Assembly (NCBI GenBank): GCA_029213195.1
Contig: JARGNI010000037.1
Span: 1 to 57,192 of the forward strand
Origin: Verrucomicrobiales bacterium
Lineage (GTDB): Bacteria; Verrucomicrobiota; Verrucomicrobiia; Verrucomicrobiales; DEV007
DNA length: 57,192 nucleotides
Reading direction: 5' to 3'
Each line of letters begins with the position of its first letter. Positions within the stretch are counted from its first letter, which is position 1. A model generated the notes under the pieces. That model did no database searches. It saw only the letters and a program-made list of their open reading frames with translations, and had not been told where the DNA came from. Made by a program: the position numbers and the translations under genes. This document shows, one piece after another, positions 26,475 through 35,296 of this stretch.

Positions 26475-26776
26475 GAGAAATCGCCCCGCATTATGATTCG
26501 CTATTCGGAAAGATCAAAAACGTTTACAAAAAAAAGCAAAAATCCGAGGCGGATGCCCCATGATAACCGTTTGGTTGTAATTTATCTCAGGGTTGTTGGG
26601 CGAAATGAAAAAATAATGCGATAAGAGAGCAATTTTTCAGGTTTTGAACCTCGCGAAAACGTCACCTGAGACCGCTTCGTATCAGCTTGACAAAAAGTGC
26701 ATGCGAATCTACAGGATTGGGTTACAGTAAAGGGTAAAGTTACAGGAGCGTTTTGTGTCATTTCTCCGATTCTCGT
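26475..26776. other. AT-rich divergent promoter region
   Basis: About 300 bases between the prepilin-like gene and the outer-membrane gene, clearly more AT-rich than the surroundings (runs such as AAAAAAAAGCAAAAA). No gene is seen. It probably holds the main promoter of the export operon that follows. Confidence 0.5.
26687..26715 (+). promoter_or_regulatory. Candidate sigma-70 promoter of the export operon
   Basis: TTGACA is followed after 17 bases by TACAGG; a second weak -10-like TACAGT lies 11 bases further. The -35 is perfect and the spacing is ideal, the -10 is poor, so the promoter may need an activator. Confidence 0.4.
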
Positions 26777-29482
26777 ATGAGAATTTCCGCAACCTTTAGA
26801 ATTCAGCAATCTTGGCTACCCTTCTCGGTAGCCACCTTTTGTGCTGCAATCTTGGGGGCTTCGGCAGAAAGCGCCAAAGTTCCTGAGGCCGGCACGGGAA
26901 GCGGGATATCGCGCAAGATTCAGGCGCTCAACGTCCGGGAGGCTCAAGATCTAGGGAGGCTTTTCGAAAGGTCTTCAAGGAACCTTTCCGGTGAAATGGG
27001 TTTTCGCCTTGGTAAGGAACGGACGGGCACGGATCTGAGTGGGGAAAACGAGCGCTCCCCGGCACCTTCTCCGGAGGCAGATGTTGACTCGGAAGAGGGC
27101 GTAACGGCGGTGATGCCCAAACCGTTTGCCTTCCATCGTGTCCGCAACCGAGACAGCCAGACTGCCGGCAGCGCATCGGAGGAGTCCTCTGCCTCATCCC
27201 AACCGGATGCAGGGATTACGAGTGACTCGGAAGTCGCGCTTGCGGATTCCCCGGCCCCATCTCCCGAAACAGGACCTCCAAGCGAGGTGATGAAGGTTTC
27301 CTCCCTAAAGCCCTTCGCGTTTCACCGAGATCGGTCATCGGCAAATGAGCCAGTCGACGAGAAGTCAAATGCCCGTCTGGACACTTTTGCATGGGATTTG
27401 GAAAATTCGGACCAGGCACTTGCCGATTCACAGTCTGGACCTCCGGCCGAGGCGGAAGAGAGCGCGTCGAGCGTGAAGCTGGATTACATTTTCGTGAATC
27501 GATCTACGGATGTCCCGTTTGAGCCTGAGAGTTCGGTCTCGGAGGAGGAGGATTCTACTGACCGAATTGTGGAGGATACCAATGTAGGCTCCGCAGAAGA
27601 TGCTAAGCCGGAGACGTTTGACGAGAGTTTTGTCGAATCGCCTCCGATCGGTGCGCTGCCCTATGATGTTGATGTGCTGGAGACCCCGGGGTCAGAGCCT
27701 GCCACCAAACTCGAGGAGATCGGCCCCGACAGCCCATCCAGCAGCGACACCTTGGTGGAGACGCAAACTTCAGAGCGCCGCGCCCCTGGCGATTCTCGAG
27801 AATCCGGCTTCACCTCCTTCGACAACGGTTACATTCCGGAGTTCGAAGATGATCTCAAGCTGGTGGATGAGGAGCCTCATCGTGGGACCTATGCTACGAC
27901 AGATACGTATGCGAATGGGAGGATCCCGGATTCCTGGCGCCTTCCGCCCGGACAGACGGTTCCGGGAGATGCAAGATACCCTGCGAATTCACCCCGATAC
28001 TACGAGGACTATCCTGCTTATGGAACGGACGGGTATCAATATTCGTCGTACAACAACGGGTATCTCGGGAATTCCTACGGATACGAAAGCGATCCTCTCT
28101 ACTACTCACGCAACTACTACCCTGGTGGTCCCTATGGGTATGAATATGTGGGAATGAATTCCTACGGGAATGACCGCATTCTGTATGAGGACACTCATTT
28201 TTCCGTGGAAGGCGATGTGCCGCTCTTTACGAGGAAGTTTGATACCAATGAAGCACATTTCAAGATCGGGGGCTTGTATCTGCAGGCGCTCAGCCTGGAA
28301 TTCGGAGCGCTGTATTCGGATTACGACGGTCCGGTCCAATTCCGGCGCGGCGAGGAGGATGGCTTTCTGGGTTATGTTGGTTTTCGATTCCGTGCAGCTG
28401 CTCGGATTAGTCCGACCCTGTTCCTCAGCTTGGACGGCACGATCATCTACCTGATCGGGGCCAATGAGGTGGCCTTTCGTGCCTCGGGGAATGGAAGTCC
28501 CTTCCTCACTCTGACCTACGAGGACCAGTGGGGAGAATGGGACATCCGCGCTTTCGATATGTTTGGGTTCACCTATCCCTTCCTCTTTGGTTCGGACGCA
28601 TTGGAACGGGCGGGGAGGTATCAGTTTGGGTTTGCAGGGTTCCAGGGGGGGAGCAGTCAGAGCACTTTTGAACCGGTCGTCTACAATCGAATTGGAGTCG
28701 AAGCTGCCCGACCTGTGGATACCGATTGGCGATTGACATTGGGAGCCTATCACACCGACTATTGGTTAACGGACTCTCGGATCAAAGACAACCACGGGGC
28801 GGTTCAGAGCTTCATTGCACGTTTGAGTTCAGACGGACGCTTTGTCCCCTTTTCTCCGTGGGCGCAATATCAGGCGGGTTCAGCTGACTACTTCGACTCC
28901 CACGTAAACATCTTCACGGTTGGAGGGCGGGGAAGATTGACGGAGCGGACTTCTCTCAGCGCCATGTTTGGCTACATGACCCCTTCCGGGCTTCCGGTTG
29001 ACAGCGACCACTGGCTCTGGAGGATCGGGTTGCGGAACGAGATTTCTTCCCGCACCAGTCATGGGGTGGTGGTAGGCAATGAATACTTTGAGAGTGACTT
29101 CTCGGACGAGAGCGTTGTTTCGGAGTTCGTTCACTACTACATCAATCACCAGTTCACCGAGACATTGACGGGATACGCCTTTGCCCAATGGTCGCGGGAT
29201 GAATTCCTCACTGGACGTTTGGTCGGGGGGGAATACGATCGCGAACTTTATGGTTTTCGGCTAACGCAACGTCTCTGCGAGACAACGGTCGCCAGCCTCG
29301 GGTATTTCTATGAGGAGAGCATCAATTCCCGGACAGGTATTGAGCAGCGGCGGACGATCTTCGACGCGAACATCAACGCCCGGCTGGCCCGTGACATGAC
29401 AGGCTATCTTCGCTATCGCTATGAGGACGCAGAACTTTTCGACGAGTCTCTTTATTCACTGGGCGTGAGAAAACATTTCTAA
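26777..29482 (+). CDS. Outer-membrane beta-barrel protein with long acidic repeat region
   Basis: A 901-aa protein. The signal peptide ends near ILGASA. Residues 35-400 are acidic, Ser/Pro-rich and probably disordered, with two copies of KPFAFHR (from Lys115 and Lys178) and a third degenerate copy KLDYIFVNR (from Lys234) at similar spacing. A Tyr/Gly-rich stretch (YYEDYPAYG, YNNGYLGNSYGYES) follows at about 410-465. The C-terminal 430 residues show alternating strands of an outer-membrane barrel and end in Phe (GVRKHF), the usual BAM signal. I chose the ATG; a GTG 24 bases upstream is possible. It leads the operon with a Wza-like lipoprotein, so a role in polymer export or surface anchoring is likely. 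Family not recognised. Confidence 0.78.
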   Translation: MRISATFRIQQSWLPFSVATFCAAILGASAESAKVPEAGTGSGISRKIQALNVREAQDLGRLFERSSRNLSGEMGFRLGKERTGTDLSGENERSPAPSPEADVDSEEGVTAVMPKPFAFHRVRNRDSQTAGSASEESSASSQPDAGITSDSEVALADSPAPSPETGPPSEVMKVSSLKPFAFHRDRSSANEPVDEKSNARLDTFAWDLENSDQALADSQSGPPAEAEESASSVKLDYIFVNRSTDVPFEPESSVSEEEDSTDRIVEDTNVGSAEDAKPETFDESFVESPPIGALPYDVDVLETPGSEPATKLEEIGPDSPSSSDTLVETQTSERRAPGDSRESGFTSFDNGYIPEFEDDLKLVDEEPHRGTYATTDTYANGRIPDSWRLPPGQTVPGDARYPANSPRYYEDYPAYGTDGYQYSSYNNGYLGNSYGYESDPLYYSRNYYPGGPYGYEYVGMNSYGNDRILYEDTHFSVEGDVPLFTRKFDTNEAHFKIGGLYLQALSLEFGALYSDYDGPVQFRRGEEDGFLGYVGFRFRAAARISPTLFLSLDGTIIYLIGANEVAFRASGNGSPFLTLTYEDQWGEWDIRAFDMFGFTYPFLFGSDALERAGRYQFGFAGFQGGSSQSTFEPVVYNRIGVEAARPVDTDWRLTLGAYHTDYWLTDSRIKDNHGAVQSFIARLSSDGRFVPFSPWAQYQAGSADYFDSHVNIFTVGGRGRLTERTSLSAMFGYMTPSGLPVDSDHWLWRIGLRNEISSRTSHGVVVGNEYFESDFSDESVVSEFVHYYINHQFTETLTGYAFAQWSRDEFLTGRLVGGEYDRELYGFRLTQRLCETTVASLGYFYEESINSRTGIEQRRTIFDANINARLARDMTGYLRYRYEDAELFDESLYSLGVRKHF

Positions 29483-29530
29483 TTTTTTTGGAGTAGCCTT
29501 CGAGTTAGCAATCAAAACCGTAATTAAAAC

Positions 29531-30415
29531 ATGAATATGATCCTTTTCCGCCGATTCCTCGCGTGTTTTTTCATGGCGTTGCCCTTCTCGGCTGTCATTG
29601 CGCAGGATGATGGAGGCGTTCAAGAGGTCCTTGTCGAAACTCAAAAAGATTTGCCAGGCCATTACCATCCCGAGTTCGGGATGCCTCCCGGTTCCAAGTT
29701 GGCGGAAAGCTTGCAGCGGCTTTCCAAGATCGATCTCGACACTGATCTGAACTATGACGGTGCGATCAACAACGAGGCAGAGGACAATCAAGGAGCTTTG
29801 GAACATGTCCCTCCGGGTTTCCAGATTGGGGTGGGGGAGCTTTCGAAGATGGTGATTCGCTTCAAAACCTATGAGAAGGATTACCCCGGAGAACTCTATG
29901 TTCGTCTTGATGTGGACGGCGTCAATCGATTCGCAGGAAATGGAGATTTCAAGGATGAGGAGGAGATCAAAGCATCAACTGGTCGGATTCGTGTCTGGAG
30001 GGATCGGGAACAAACTGAACTGCTCATCGACTCAGACGATCCGGAAAAGCGCTTCTACGAGTGGAAAATCGATAAAGAACTCCTTGGCACAGGGCTTCCT
30101 GGCGTGCTTCCAAGGACTCTTTATCTTGAGGGGGTCGAGGCCTCCAACAAATTCGAAGGCGATCTCCGTCTCCTCCTGTCTTCCTCCCATTCTCTTTCCA
30201 CTTCCGAACCTCGACAGCCCAGCAGCACTTACTCGACGGCCTACGATCACACTGTGGTCACGGTTCGGGAAGAGCCGATCGCAAAGGAGTTCATCAATAA
30301 CAACGCCGAAGGGGTCTGGCTTACGGTAGCTGGAGATGAGTCAGCTTCGCCTGATGAATCAGAGGAGCCCGAGGAAACAGGGGCAAGCGAGGGAAGTGCT
30401 GAGAAAGACGAGTAA
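29531..30415 (+). CDS. Exported protein with EF-hand/dockerin-like loop, function unknown
   Basis: A 294-aa protein with a signal peptide (ACFFMALPFSAVIAQ). Near residue 70 the sequence DLDTDLNYDGAINNEAED looks like a calcium-binding EF-hand or dockerin-type loop, followed by a beta-rich domain (QIGVGELSKMVIRFKTYE, LYVRLDVDG). The C-terminal 25 residues are very acidic. I do not recognise the family. It sits between the outer-membrane barrel gene and the Wza-like gene on the same strand and may be a calcium-dependent surface or periplasmic partner of the export machinery. Confidence 0.68.
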   Translation: MNMILFRRFLACFFMALPFSAVIAQDDGGVQEVLVETQKDLPGHYHPEFGMPPGSKLAESLQRLSKIDLDTDLNYDGAINNEAEDNQGALEHVPPGFQIGVGELSKMVIRFKTYEKDYPGELYVRLDVDGVNRFAGNGDFKDEEEIKASTGRIRVWRDREQTELLIDSDDPEKRFYEWKIDKELLGTGLPGVLPRTLYLEGVEASNKFEGDLRLLLSSSHSLSTSEPRQPSSTYSTAYDHTVVTVREEPIAKEFINNNAEGVWLTVAGDESASPDESEEPEETGASEGSAEKDE

Positions 30416-30531
30416 TCTTGGATTCTCGCTTCGATCGTGCCCGGCTACTTTCTAAATCGTAGATATCGGCTATCTTATTTCCCGCGGGATTCCGCATTCA
30501 TGGAAATTGTATACTCGTATTCCCCTACATT

Positions 30532-31278
30532 ATGCCACCTCTGATCCGTCATTTTGCTCTTGGAGCCCTCTTCCTTCTCTTTTTTGGATGCAAGTCAAAT
30601 GAGGTGGTAGACGAGGTTCCTGCCAATGCTTATCCGGCTCCTCGGGAGCCGGAGATTGCAGAGACGGCAACGCCGTCCCGCCCGGCTCCGAGACCACCAA
30701 GTCGAGGAGGTGCGATCCGGCCTGGGGATACCTTGGAACTGTTTGTTTCGGAGGACAAATCCTTCAACGGGACCTACTCGGTTCGCGAGCGGGGCGATAT
30801 CATCATTCCATCCGTCGGCAGAATTCCGGTGTCGGGGATGAGTGTTGTCGATGCAGGGAGCCGTATCAAGTCCGAACTCGAGTCGAGTCAGCTCAAGAAA
30901 GCAACCGTCATCGTCGACCGGGTCGGGAGAGCGCCGGTTCAGGCTGCCCCACCGGTTCCTGTGGCTTCTTCGACGACGAGATCCAATGCCGGACCACGGG
31001 TGACTGTCTATATGACAGGAAAAGTGGCTCGTCCCGGTCAGCATCGCATACCCTACCCTGCCAATGGCTCCCTGGGGGTGTATGAGGCGATTCTCATCAG
31101 TGGCGGGCTCTCCAAGTTTGCCGATCCGCAGAAGGTTCACCTCCTTCGGACCGATAGAGAAGGGCAGAAACATCGCATCCCGGTCAATATTCGACAGATC
31201 GAGCAGGGGCTGGCGAAAGATCCTCCCATCGGCGAGGGCGATATCGTAGTCGTTCCGGAAAAGGTCTTCGGATTTTGA
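30532..31278 (+). CDS. Polysaccharide export lipoprotein (Wza-like)
   Basis: A 248-aa lipoprotein. The lipobox LFFGC gives acylated Cys20. After a Pro-rich linker, the Poly_export domain reads IRPGDTLELFVSEDKSF through DIIIPSVGRIPVSG, followed by one SLBB domain with VYMTGKVARPGQHRIP and YEAILISGGLSKFADP. It is shorter than Escherichia coli Wza, which has extra domains and a C-terminal outer-membrane helix, so the preceding barrel protein may provide the pore. The sugar transferase gene starts 44 bases downstream. Confidence 0.92.
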   Translation: MPPLIRHFALGALFLLFFGCKSNEVVDEVPANAYPAPREPEIAETATPSRPAPRPPSRGGAIRPGDTLELFVSEDKSFNGTYSVRERGDIIIPSVGRIPVSGMSVVDAGSRIKSELESSQLKKATVIVDRVGRAPVQAAPPVPVASSTTRSNAGPRVTVYMTGKVARPGQHRIPYPANGSLGVYEAILISGGLSKFADPQKVHLLRTDREGQKHRIPVNIRQIEQGLAKDPPIGEGDIVVVPEKVFGF

Positions 31279-31322
31279 CCGGTCCCGACGCTTGAAATAA
31301 GCGTTCTTGAGATGGAGGCAGC

Positions 31323-32810
31323 ATGGGAATAAGCTCCAGTCGGCAGTCACGGCACATGCGTTGGGCCGGTTTCCTATCCCTCCTCGATTTTTCCTTTGTC
31401 TGGATCAGTTTCTTCGTGGGGATCTGGATTCGGTTCGATGTTTTCTCCATCCCAAAACTGGCGGGGTATGCTCCTGCGGTTCTCCTAGCGTCACTGGCTC
31501 TTCCCGCCATTCTCTATATCGGTGGACTTTATTCAGTGAGGACTTCCACTACCGGCCTCCCTTTGCAGGTTCGGTGGTTGATACTGGGAATCGTCGGAGT
31601 GATTCTATCCATTCTTGTGGTCGGATCACTGGATTTCTCCGCCAGGGTGGGGCGGGGAGTCATGTTCTGGTCACTTCCCATTCTTCTCATTTTGGTTTCC
31701 CTTAGGCATGGTGCCTGCGTTCGCAAAAGCAAGGAACGGTATCATACCTATCTGTGCATGGTCTGCGACGCCGCGGATGAGAAGATTGTCGAAATGTTGT
31801 TTTCGTTCTGGGGCAAACAGGCTAAGCGGTTCGGGATTGTCCGTTCCTCGAGCTATCTGCCAGAATCCACGATCCCCTGTATGGGAACGATTGAGGAGAT
31901 CACAAATGGTCGTTCCAGTCAGCGATTGGATGCTATTCTCGTTCGAGATCGCCATTTTGCGGATCCCGACGTGGCAAGATTCTTTCGCCGCCTCCGATAT
32001 CATGGCGTCGACATCATCCCCTTGTCCGATGCCTGTGAGGATACATTCCATGTGGTTCCCATCGAGATCATCTCAGATGCCTGGCTTTTTCGAGCCTCCA
32101 ACCAGTCCCAACTGTTTTATGTGCGCAAGCTGAAGCGACTGTCGGATATCCTCTTCTCGTTTCTCTTTCTCTTCCTCCTCGCGCCCTTTTTCGCCATCGG
32201 ATGTCTGCTCGTAAAATGTGCATCTCCCGGCCCCCTCATCTTTCGGCAGGTTCGTGCCGGTCGCTTCGGCAATGCCATCACCGTGTTGAAGCTGCGGACC
32301 ATGCATGTCGCCAAGGGAAAGGAAGAAGGCAAATGGGCCACGGCAGAAGAAGCTCGACTTTTCCCGGTCGGGCGAATCTTGCGCCAATTTCGAGTCGATG
32401 AGATCCCTCAACTGATCAACGTACTCCGAGGCGAGATGTCCTTTGTAGGGCCTCGCCCAGAGCAGATGGTCCTCATCGAAGAACTCGCCAAGGAGATTCC
32501 CTTCTACCGGGAACGGCTCCTGATTCAGCCGGGGATCACCGGGTGGGCCCAGGTCAATTATCCCTATGGTGCCTCGATCGAGGACGCGGCACGCAAGTTG
32601 GAATACGACCTGTATTACATGAAACACATGGGGCTGTTTTTCGACTTCTTCATCCTCCTCGAAACCGTGAAGACGATTCTTTCGGGAGGAGTCCGACGTG
32701 GAGGCGATACCGACTATCTGAAGTTCCGCAAACAGCTCGCAGGTTCTGGGGATGTGAACGATCTCGAGATTCCCAAGACATTGGCGTCAGCCGAAGGTAA
32801 TTCCCGTTAG
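31323..32810 (+). CDS. Polyprenyl-phosphate sugar phosphotransferase (priming enzyme)
   Basis: A 495-aa enzyme that loads the first sugar phosphate onto undecaprenyl phosphate to begin each repeat unit. The N-terminal half has four or five transmembrane helices and a nucleotide-binding-like middle domain. The C-terminal bacterial sugar transferase domain starts at KRLSDILFSFLFLF and includes GPLIFRQVRAGRFG, LKLRTMH, FRVDEIPQLINVLRGEMS, FVGPRPE and QPGITGWAQVNYPYG. This is a WbaP/WcaJ-like architecture. The gene overlaps the convergent glycosyltransferase by 24 bases. Confidence 0.94.
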   Translation: MGISSSRQSRHMRWAGFLSLLDFSFVWISFFVGIWIRFDVFSIPKLAGYAPAVLLASLALPAILYIGGLYSVRTSTTGLPLQVRWLILGIVGVILSILVVGSLDFSARVGRGVMFWSLPILLILVSLRHGACVRKSKERYHTYLCMVCDAADEKIVEMLFSFWGKQAKRFGIVRSSSYLPESTIPCMGTIEEITNGRSSQRLDAILVRDRHFADPDVARFFRRLRYHGVDIIPLSDACEDTFHVVPIEIISDAWLFRASNQSQLFYVRKLKRLSDILFSFLFLFLLAPFFAIGCLLVKCASPGPLIFRQVRAGRFGNAITVLKLRTMHVAKGKEEGKWATAEEARLFPVGRILRQFRVDEIPQLINVLRGEMSFVGPRPEQMVLIEELAKEIPFYRERLLIQPGITGWAQVNYPYGASIEDAARKLEYDLYYMKHMGLFFDFFILLETVKTILSGGVRRGGDTDYLKFRKQLAGSGDVNDLEIPKTLASAEGNSR

Positions 32811-34070
32811 CTCAAGCAAAGCCGCTTTTTCCTCTTCCTCCCAGGAAGGGGGTGCTTCCGCCATCAGGGTCGGATTGGGACGCCAGTGCATTGGCTCGAT
32901 GTCGCGGTTCCACGGAAGGTTTCTGGAGCGAGATTCGGCAGCGAGGAATTCGTTGAGACGTTGGCTACTGTCCTCGGCACTCAAACGGTTTTCCAACGCC
33001 CATTTACGCGGATGCATCGACTGAGCGCGAGTGTGCAATTGTTGAAGGTCAACGGCAAGACGAGATTCATCGACAAAAGCTCCCGTCTCCTCATTGATGA
33101 AGTAGCCGGATCCAATCTGCGCTCCCTTGAGGAGGGCGACCGGAGTGCCCGCAAACATCGATTCGACGACGGCAACACAAGAGCCTTCGCGTCGCGAGCA
33201 GATCAGACTGAGCTTCGCTTGGGCCAGCAGCCGACAGACTTCCTCGTCGGAGATTCTCTGGCGAAGTTCGAGTCGATCCCGGACCCCAAAGGCTTCGGCT
33301 TCGGAGAGAAGGACCTCATCGGTTCGGCTTCCGTTCGGTTGCCCGATGAGAACAATTCTCCAAGACTCAGGAAGTTCCCGCATTGCACGAAAGAGCGCGT
33401 GGTGCCTCTTGTAGACGCCAAAATTCGCCAGCATGACCAGGTCGATCTCTTTGTCCTCGTAGGCAACGGGTTGGAAGAGGTCGGGGTCGACCCAGCTCGA
33501 GGCGAACAGATCGATCATCCGGTACTCTGGGGAGAGCCTGGGAAAGGTATCAAGATCGGTTCGATTGCTTATCAGGCAGTAGATCGGCCCTGGATAGACA
33601 TGAGGAAACAGGCAATTCACCGCGCTGTGAGGCGGGGTCCACGTGGGAGAAATCACGAGATGGTATCTCCTCGCGAGTTCTTCCAGGTTCTCCGCGTGGA
33701 GGAGTTTGGCCCACTCGTATTCGAACGAGATGAAGAGGACTCCCGGCTCGCCGGTCGATTCGGACCAGGGCTTGAGGATCGCAACCTTGCGGATGTGTCT
33801 TTCTTCGGGATCCGAGAGGCTGGAGACAATCGCTTCCTTTTTCGGCACCTCCCTGTGGATGTGTTTTTCCACCTTCAGGATCTGCTCTTCTGTTTCTGCG
33901 AGTCGAGCCGCTGCACAGAGCGTCTCGATCCGCTCGCTCTTCGCCTTGTCTCCGGCGGAGAGAAGAGGACGTGAGCAGAGCTTGGCGTGATACGCGAGCT
34001 GACGGACAACGGGAGAGAAGCGGATCCAATCGAGAAGCGAAATCTTGAGGCGATGGAGGAATCGGGGCAT
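32787..34070 (-). CDS. Glycosyltransferase, GT-B fold (family 1/4-like)
   Basis: A 427-aa protein. The N-terminal part has a basic region and GVLFISFEYEW; the C-terminal half has the GT-B features VMLANFGVYKRHHALFRAMREL, WRIVLIGQPNGS and CSRREGSCVAVVESMFAGTPV, where the EX7E-like glutamate motif lies. It is the last gene of a minus-strand run from the flippase (37-38.5 kb). The C-terminal 60 residues extend beyond the usual domain. Donor and acceptor are not evident. Confidence 0.85.
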   Translation of the reverse strand: MPRFLHRLKISLLDWIRFSPVVRQLAYHAKLCSRPLLSAGDKAKSERIETLCAAARLAETEEQILKVEKHIHREVPKKEAIVSSLSDPEERHIRKVAILKPWSESTGEPGVLFISFEYEWAKLLHAENLEELARRYHLVISPTWTPPHSAVNCLFPHVYPGPIYCLISNRTDLDTFPRLSPEYRMIDLFASSWVDPDLFQPVAYEDKEIDLVMLANFGVYKRHHALFRAMRELPESWRIVLIGQPNGSRTDEVLLSEAEAFGVRDRLELRQRISDEEVCRLLAQAKLSLICSRREGSCVAVVESMFAGTPVALLKGAQIGSGYFINEETGAFVDESRLAVDLQQLHTRAQSMHPRKWALENRLSAEDSSQRLNEFLAAESRSRNLPWNRDIEPMHWRPNPTLMAEAPPSWEEEEKAALLELTGITFG

Positions 34071-34100
34071 GGAGGAGAAGGTTGCGAATGCGGAGTCGAT

Positions 34101-34145
34101 TCGGACCGAGTCACTTCGGACCGAGTCACTTCGGACCGAGTCACT
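34101..34145. repeat. Three tandem copies of a 15-bp repeat
   Basis: TCGGACCGAGTCACT is repeated three times without gaps or mismatches. The array fills the short space between the methyltransferase stop codon and the glycosyltransferase start, and the third copy includes the stop codon. Each unit contains the dyad CGGACCG. It could expand or contract by slippage, changing the spacing between the two genes. Confidence 0.9.
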
Positions 34146-34686
34146 TCTGCAGAACCACTCTCAGGTTCTGCGCAGGGAATAGATAGGTCAGTCCGGTGGC
34201 CTCGTAGTATTGTTGCAGCTTCGGAGAGATATTCACCACGGGTTCGATGAGATAATTCCAGAAGAACGGGAGAGATCGAATGAAGAGGAGTCGTCGAACC
34301 ACCAGGGTGGAAAAGGTAAAGTCGAAGTAGTAGGGACGATGTTTCTGCTCCCAGCTGTCCTCCACGAAGAAATTCAAGGTCTTCACCGAGAATCGGTTCC
34401 GGTGGGTCGGATCCACGAAGTTGTTGTTCGAGGAAAAATGGGGCACTTCAATGGTGATCCGCCCTCCGGGAGAAAGAATGCGGTGGCATTCCCGGAGGAG
34501 CGGGGGATAATCCACGTGCTCGAAGACATCGAGGCAGAGGATTTCTTCGAATACACCGTCCTCGAAGGGAAGGGGGAGTTGGTTGAGGTCATGGACCACA
34601 TCGACCCCATCGAGAGCCGCGATGTCAAGATTGACGTAGTCACTGCGGATATCATTCCCGCAGCCCAGGTTGAGTTTCTTTTTCAT
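34141..34686 (-). CDS. Small SAM-dependent methyltransferase
   Basis: A 181-aa class I methyltransferase beginning directly at motif I: MKKKLNLGCGNDIRSDYVNLD. CLDVFEHVDYPPLL and ILSPGGRITIEVPHF follow. This compact type is common in LPS and capsule clusters. The start overlaps the gmhA stop by 4 bases (ATGA), so the two genes are coupled; methylation of the heptose is a reasonable guess, but only from context. Confidence 0.9.
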   Translation of the reverse strand: MKKKLNLGCGNDIRSDYVNLDIAALDGVDVVHDLNQLPLPFEDGVFEEILCLDVFEHVDYPPLLRECHRILSPGGRITIEVPHFSSNNNFVDPTHRNRFSVKTLNFFVEDSWEQKHRPYYFDFTFSTLVVRRLLFIRSLPFFWNYLIEPVVNISPKLQQYYEATGLTYLFPAQNLRVVLQK

Positions 34687-35291
34687 TCGGTTGTGTTCTT
34701 GGCTGGGGAGGAATCCTGCAACGGTTCGAGCAACGTTCGGAGAACCACGACGAGGAGATGATTGAAGATGAGGTGGAGATCCTCGACCTGGCCATATTCC
34801 GAGCAGTCGACATGCAGTTGGTTTGTCGCGAGCCCCCGCAGATCACCGCCCGAAAAGCCGGTCAGGGAAATCACGGGAGTTTCCAGGGATCGTGCATAGC
34901 GGGCGGCCTCGACGACATTGGGAGAATTGCCACTTGCGGAAATGGCAACGAGGGCATCCCCTGATTTCATGACGTTCCGCAACTGCTCAGAAAAGACATG
35001 GTCGTAGTCGAGGTCGTTGGCGATGGCCGAGAAATGGGCGACATTGTCAGTGAGGCTGACGACACGCAGTCGCTGCGAGTCGGTATCGGTAGTGTTCTTC
35101 GAAAGATCGCAGGCCATGTGCGATGCGGTCGAGGCACTGCCTCCGTTGCCGCATACCCAGACCGTGCCTCCGTTCCGGCAAACTTCCTGGAGAGTCTCCG
35201 CGACGTGGGCAATGTCGGAGGGATCAATCGAGCGAATCAAGTCCTGCAGGAGGTCGAGATACCGGGAAATGGCGGTTTCAGGAGTGTTCAT
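34683..35291 (-). CDS. gmhA: Sedoheptulose 7-phosphate isomerase (SIS domain)
   Basis: A 202-aa SIS-domain enzyme converting sedoheptulose 7-phosphate to D-glycero-D-manno-heptose 7-phosphate, the first step of heptose activation. Motifs: VWVCGNGGSASTASHMACDL for phosphate binding, ISASGNSPNVVEA, and the C-terminal EDLHLIFNHLL with metal-binding His. ATG is preferred over a TTG one codon upstream. It lies 5 bases after the acetyltransferase and overlaps the methyltransferase. The other pathway genes (gmhB, hddC, hddA) are near 50-52 kb. Confidence 0.9.
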   Translation of the reverse strand: MNTPETAISRYLDLLQDLIRSIDPSDIAHVAETLQEVCRNGGTVWVCGNGGSASTASHMACDLSKNTTDTDSQRLRVVSLTDNVAHFSAIANDLDYDHVFSEQLRNVMKSGDALVAISASGNSPNVVEAARYARSLETPVISLTGFSGGDLRGLATNQLHVDCSEYGQVEDLHLIFNHLLVVVLRTLLEPLQDSSPAKNTTE

Positions 35292-35296
35292 CAAGG

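Noticed and set aside
32886-33974. 362-aa plus-strand frame opposite a GT-B glycosyltransferase
   Set aside because: Antisense shadow; the minus-strand product has a clear glycosyltransferase fold signature.
34101-34145. Possible CRISPR array
   Set aside because: The three 15-bp units are directly adjacent with no spacers and no cas genes are nearby; it is a plain tandem repeat.
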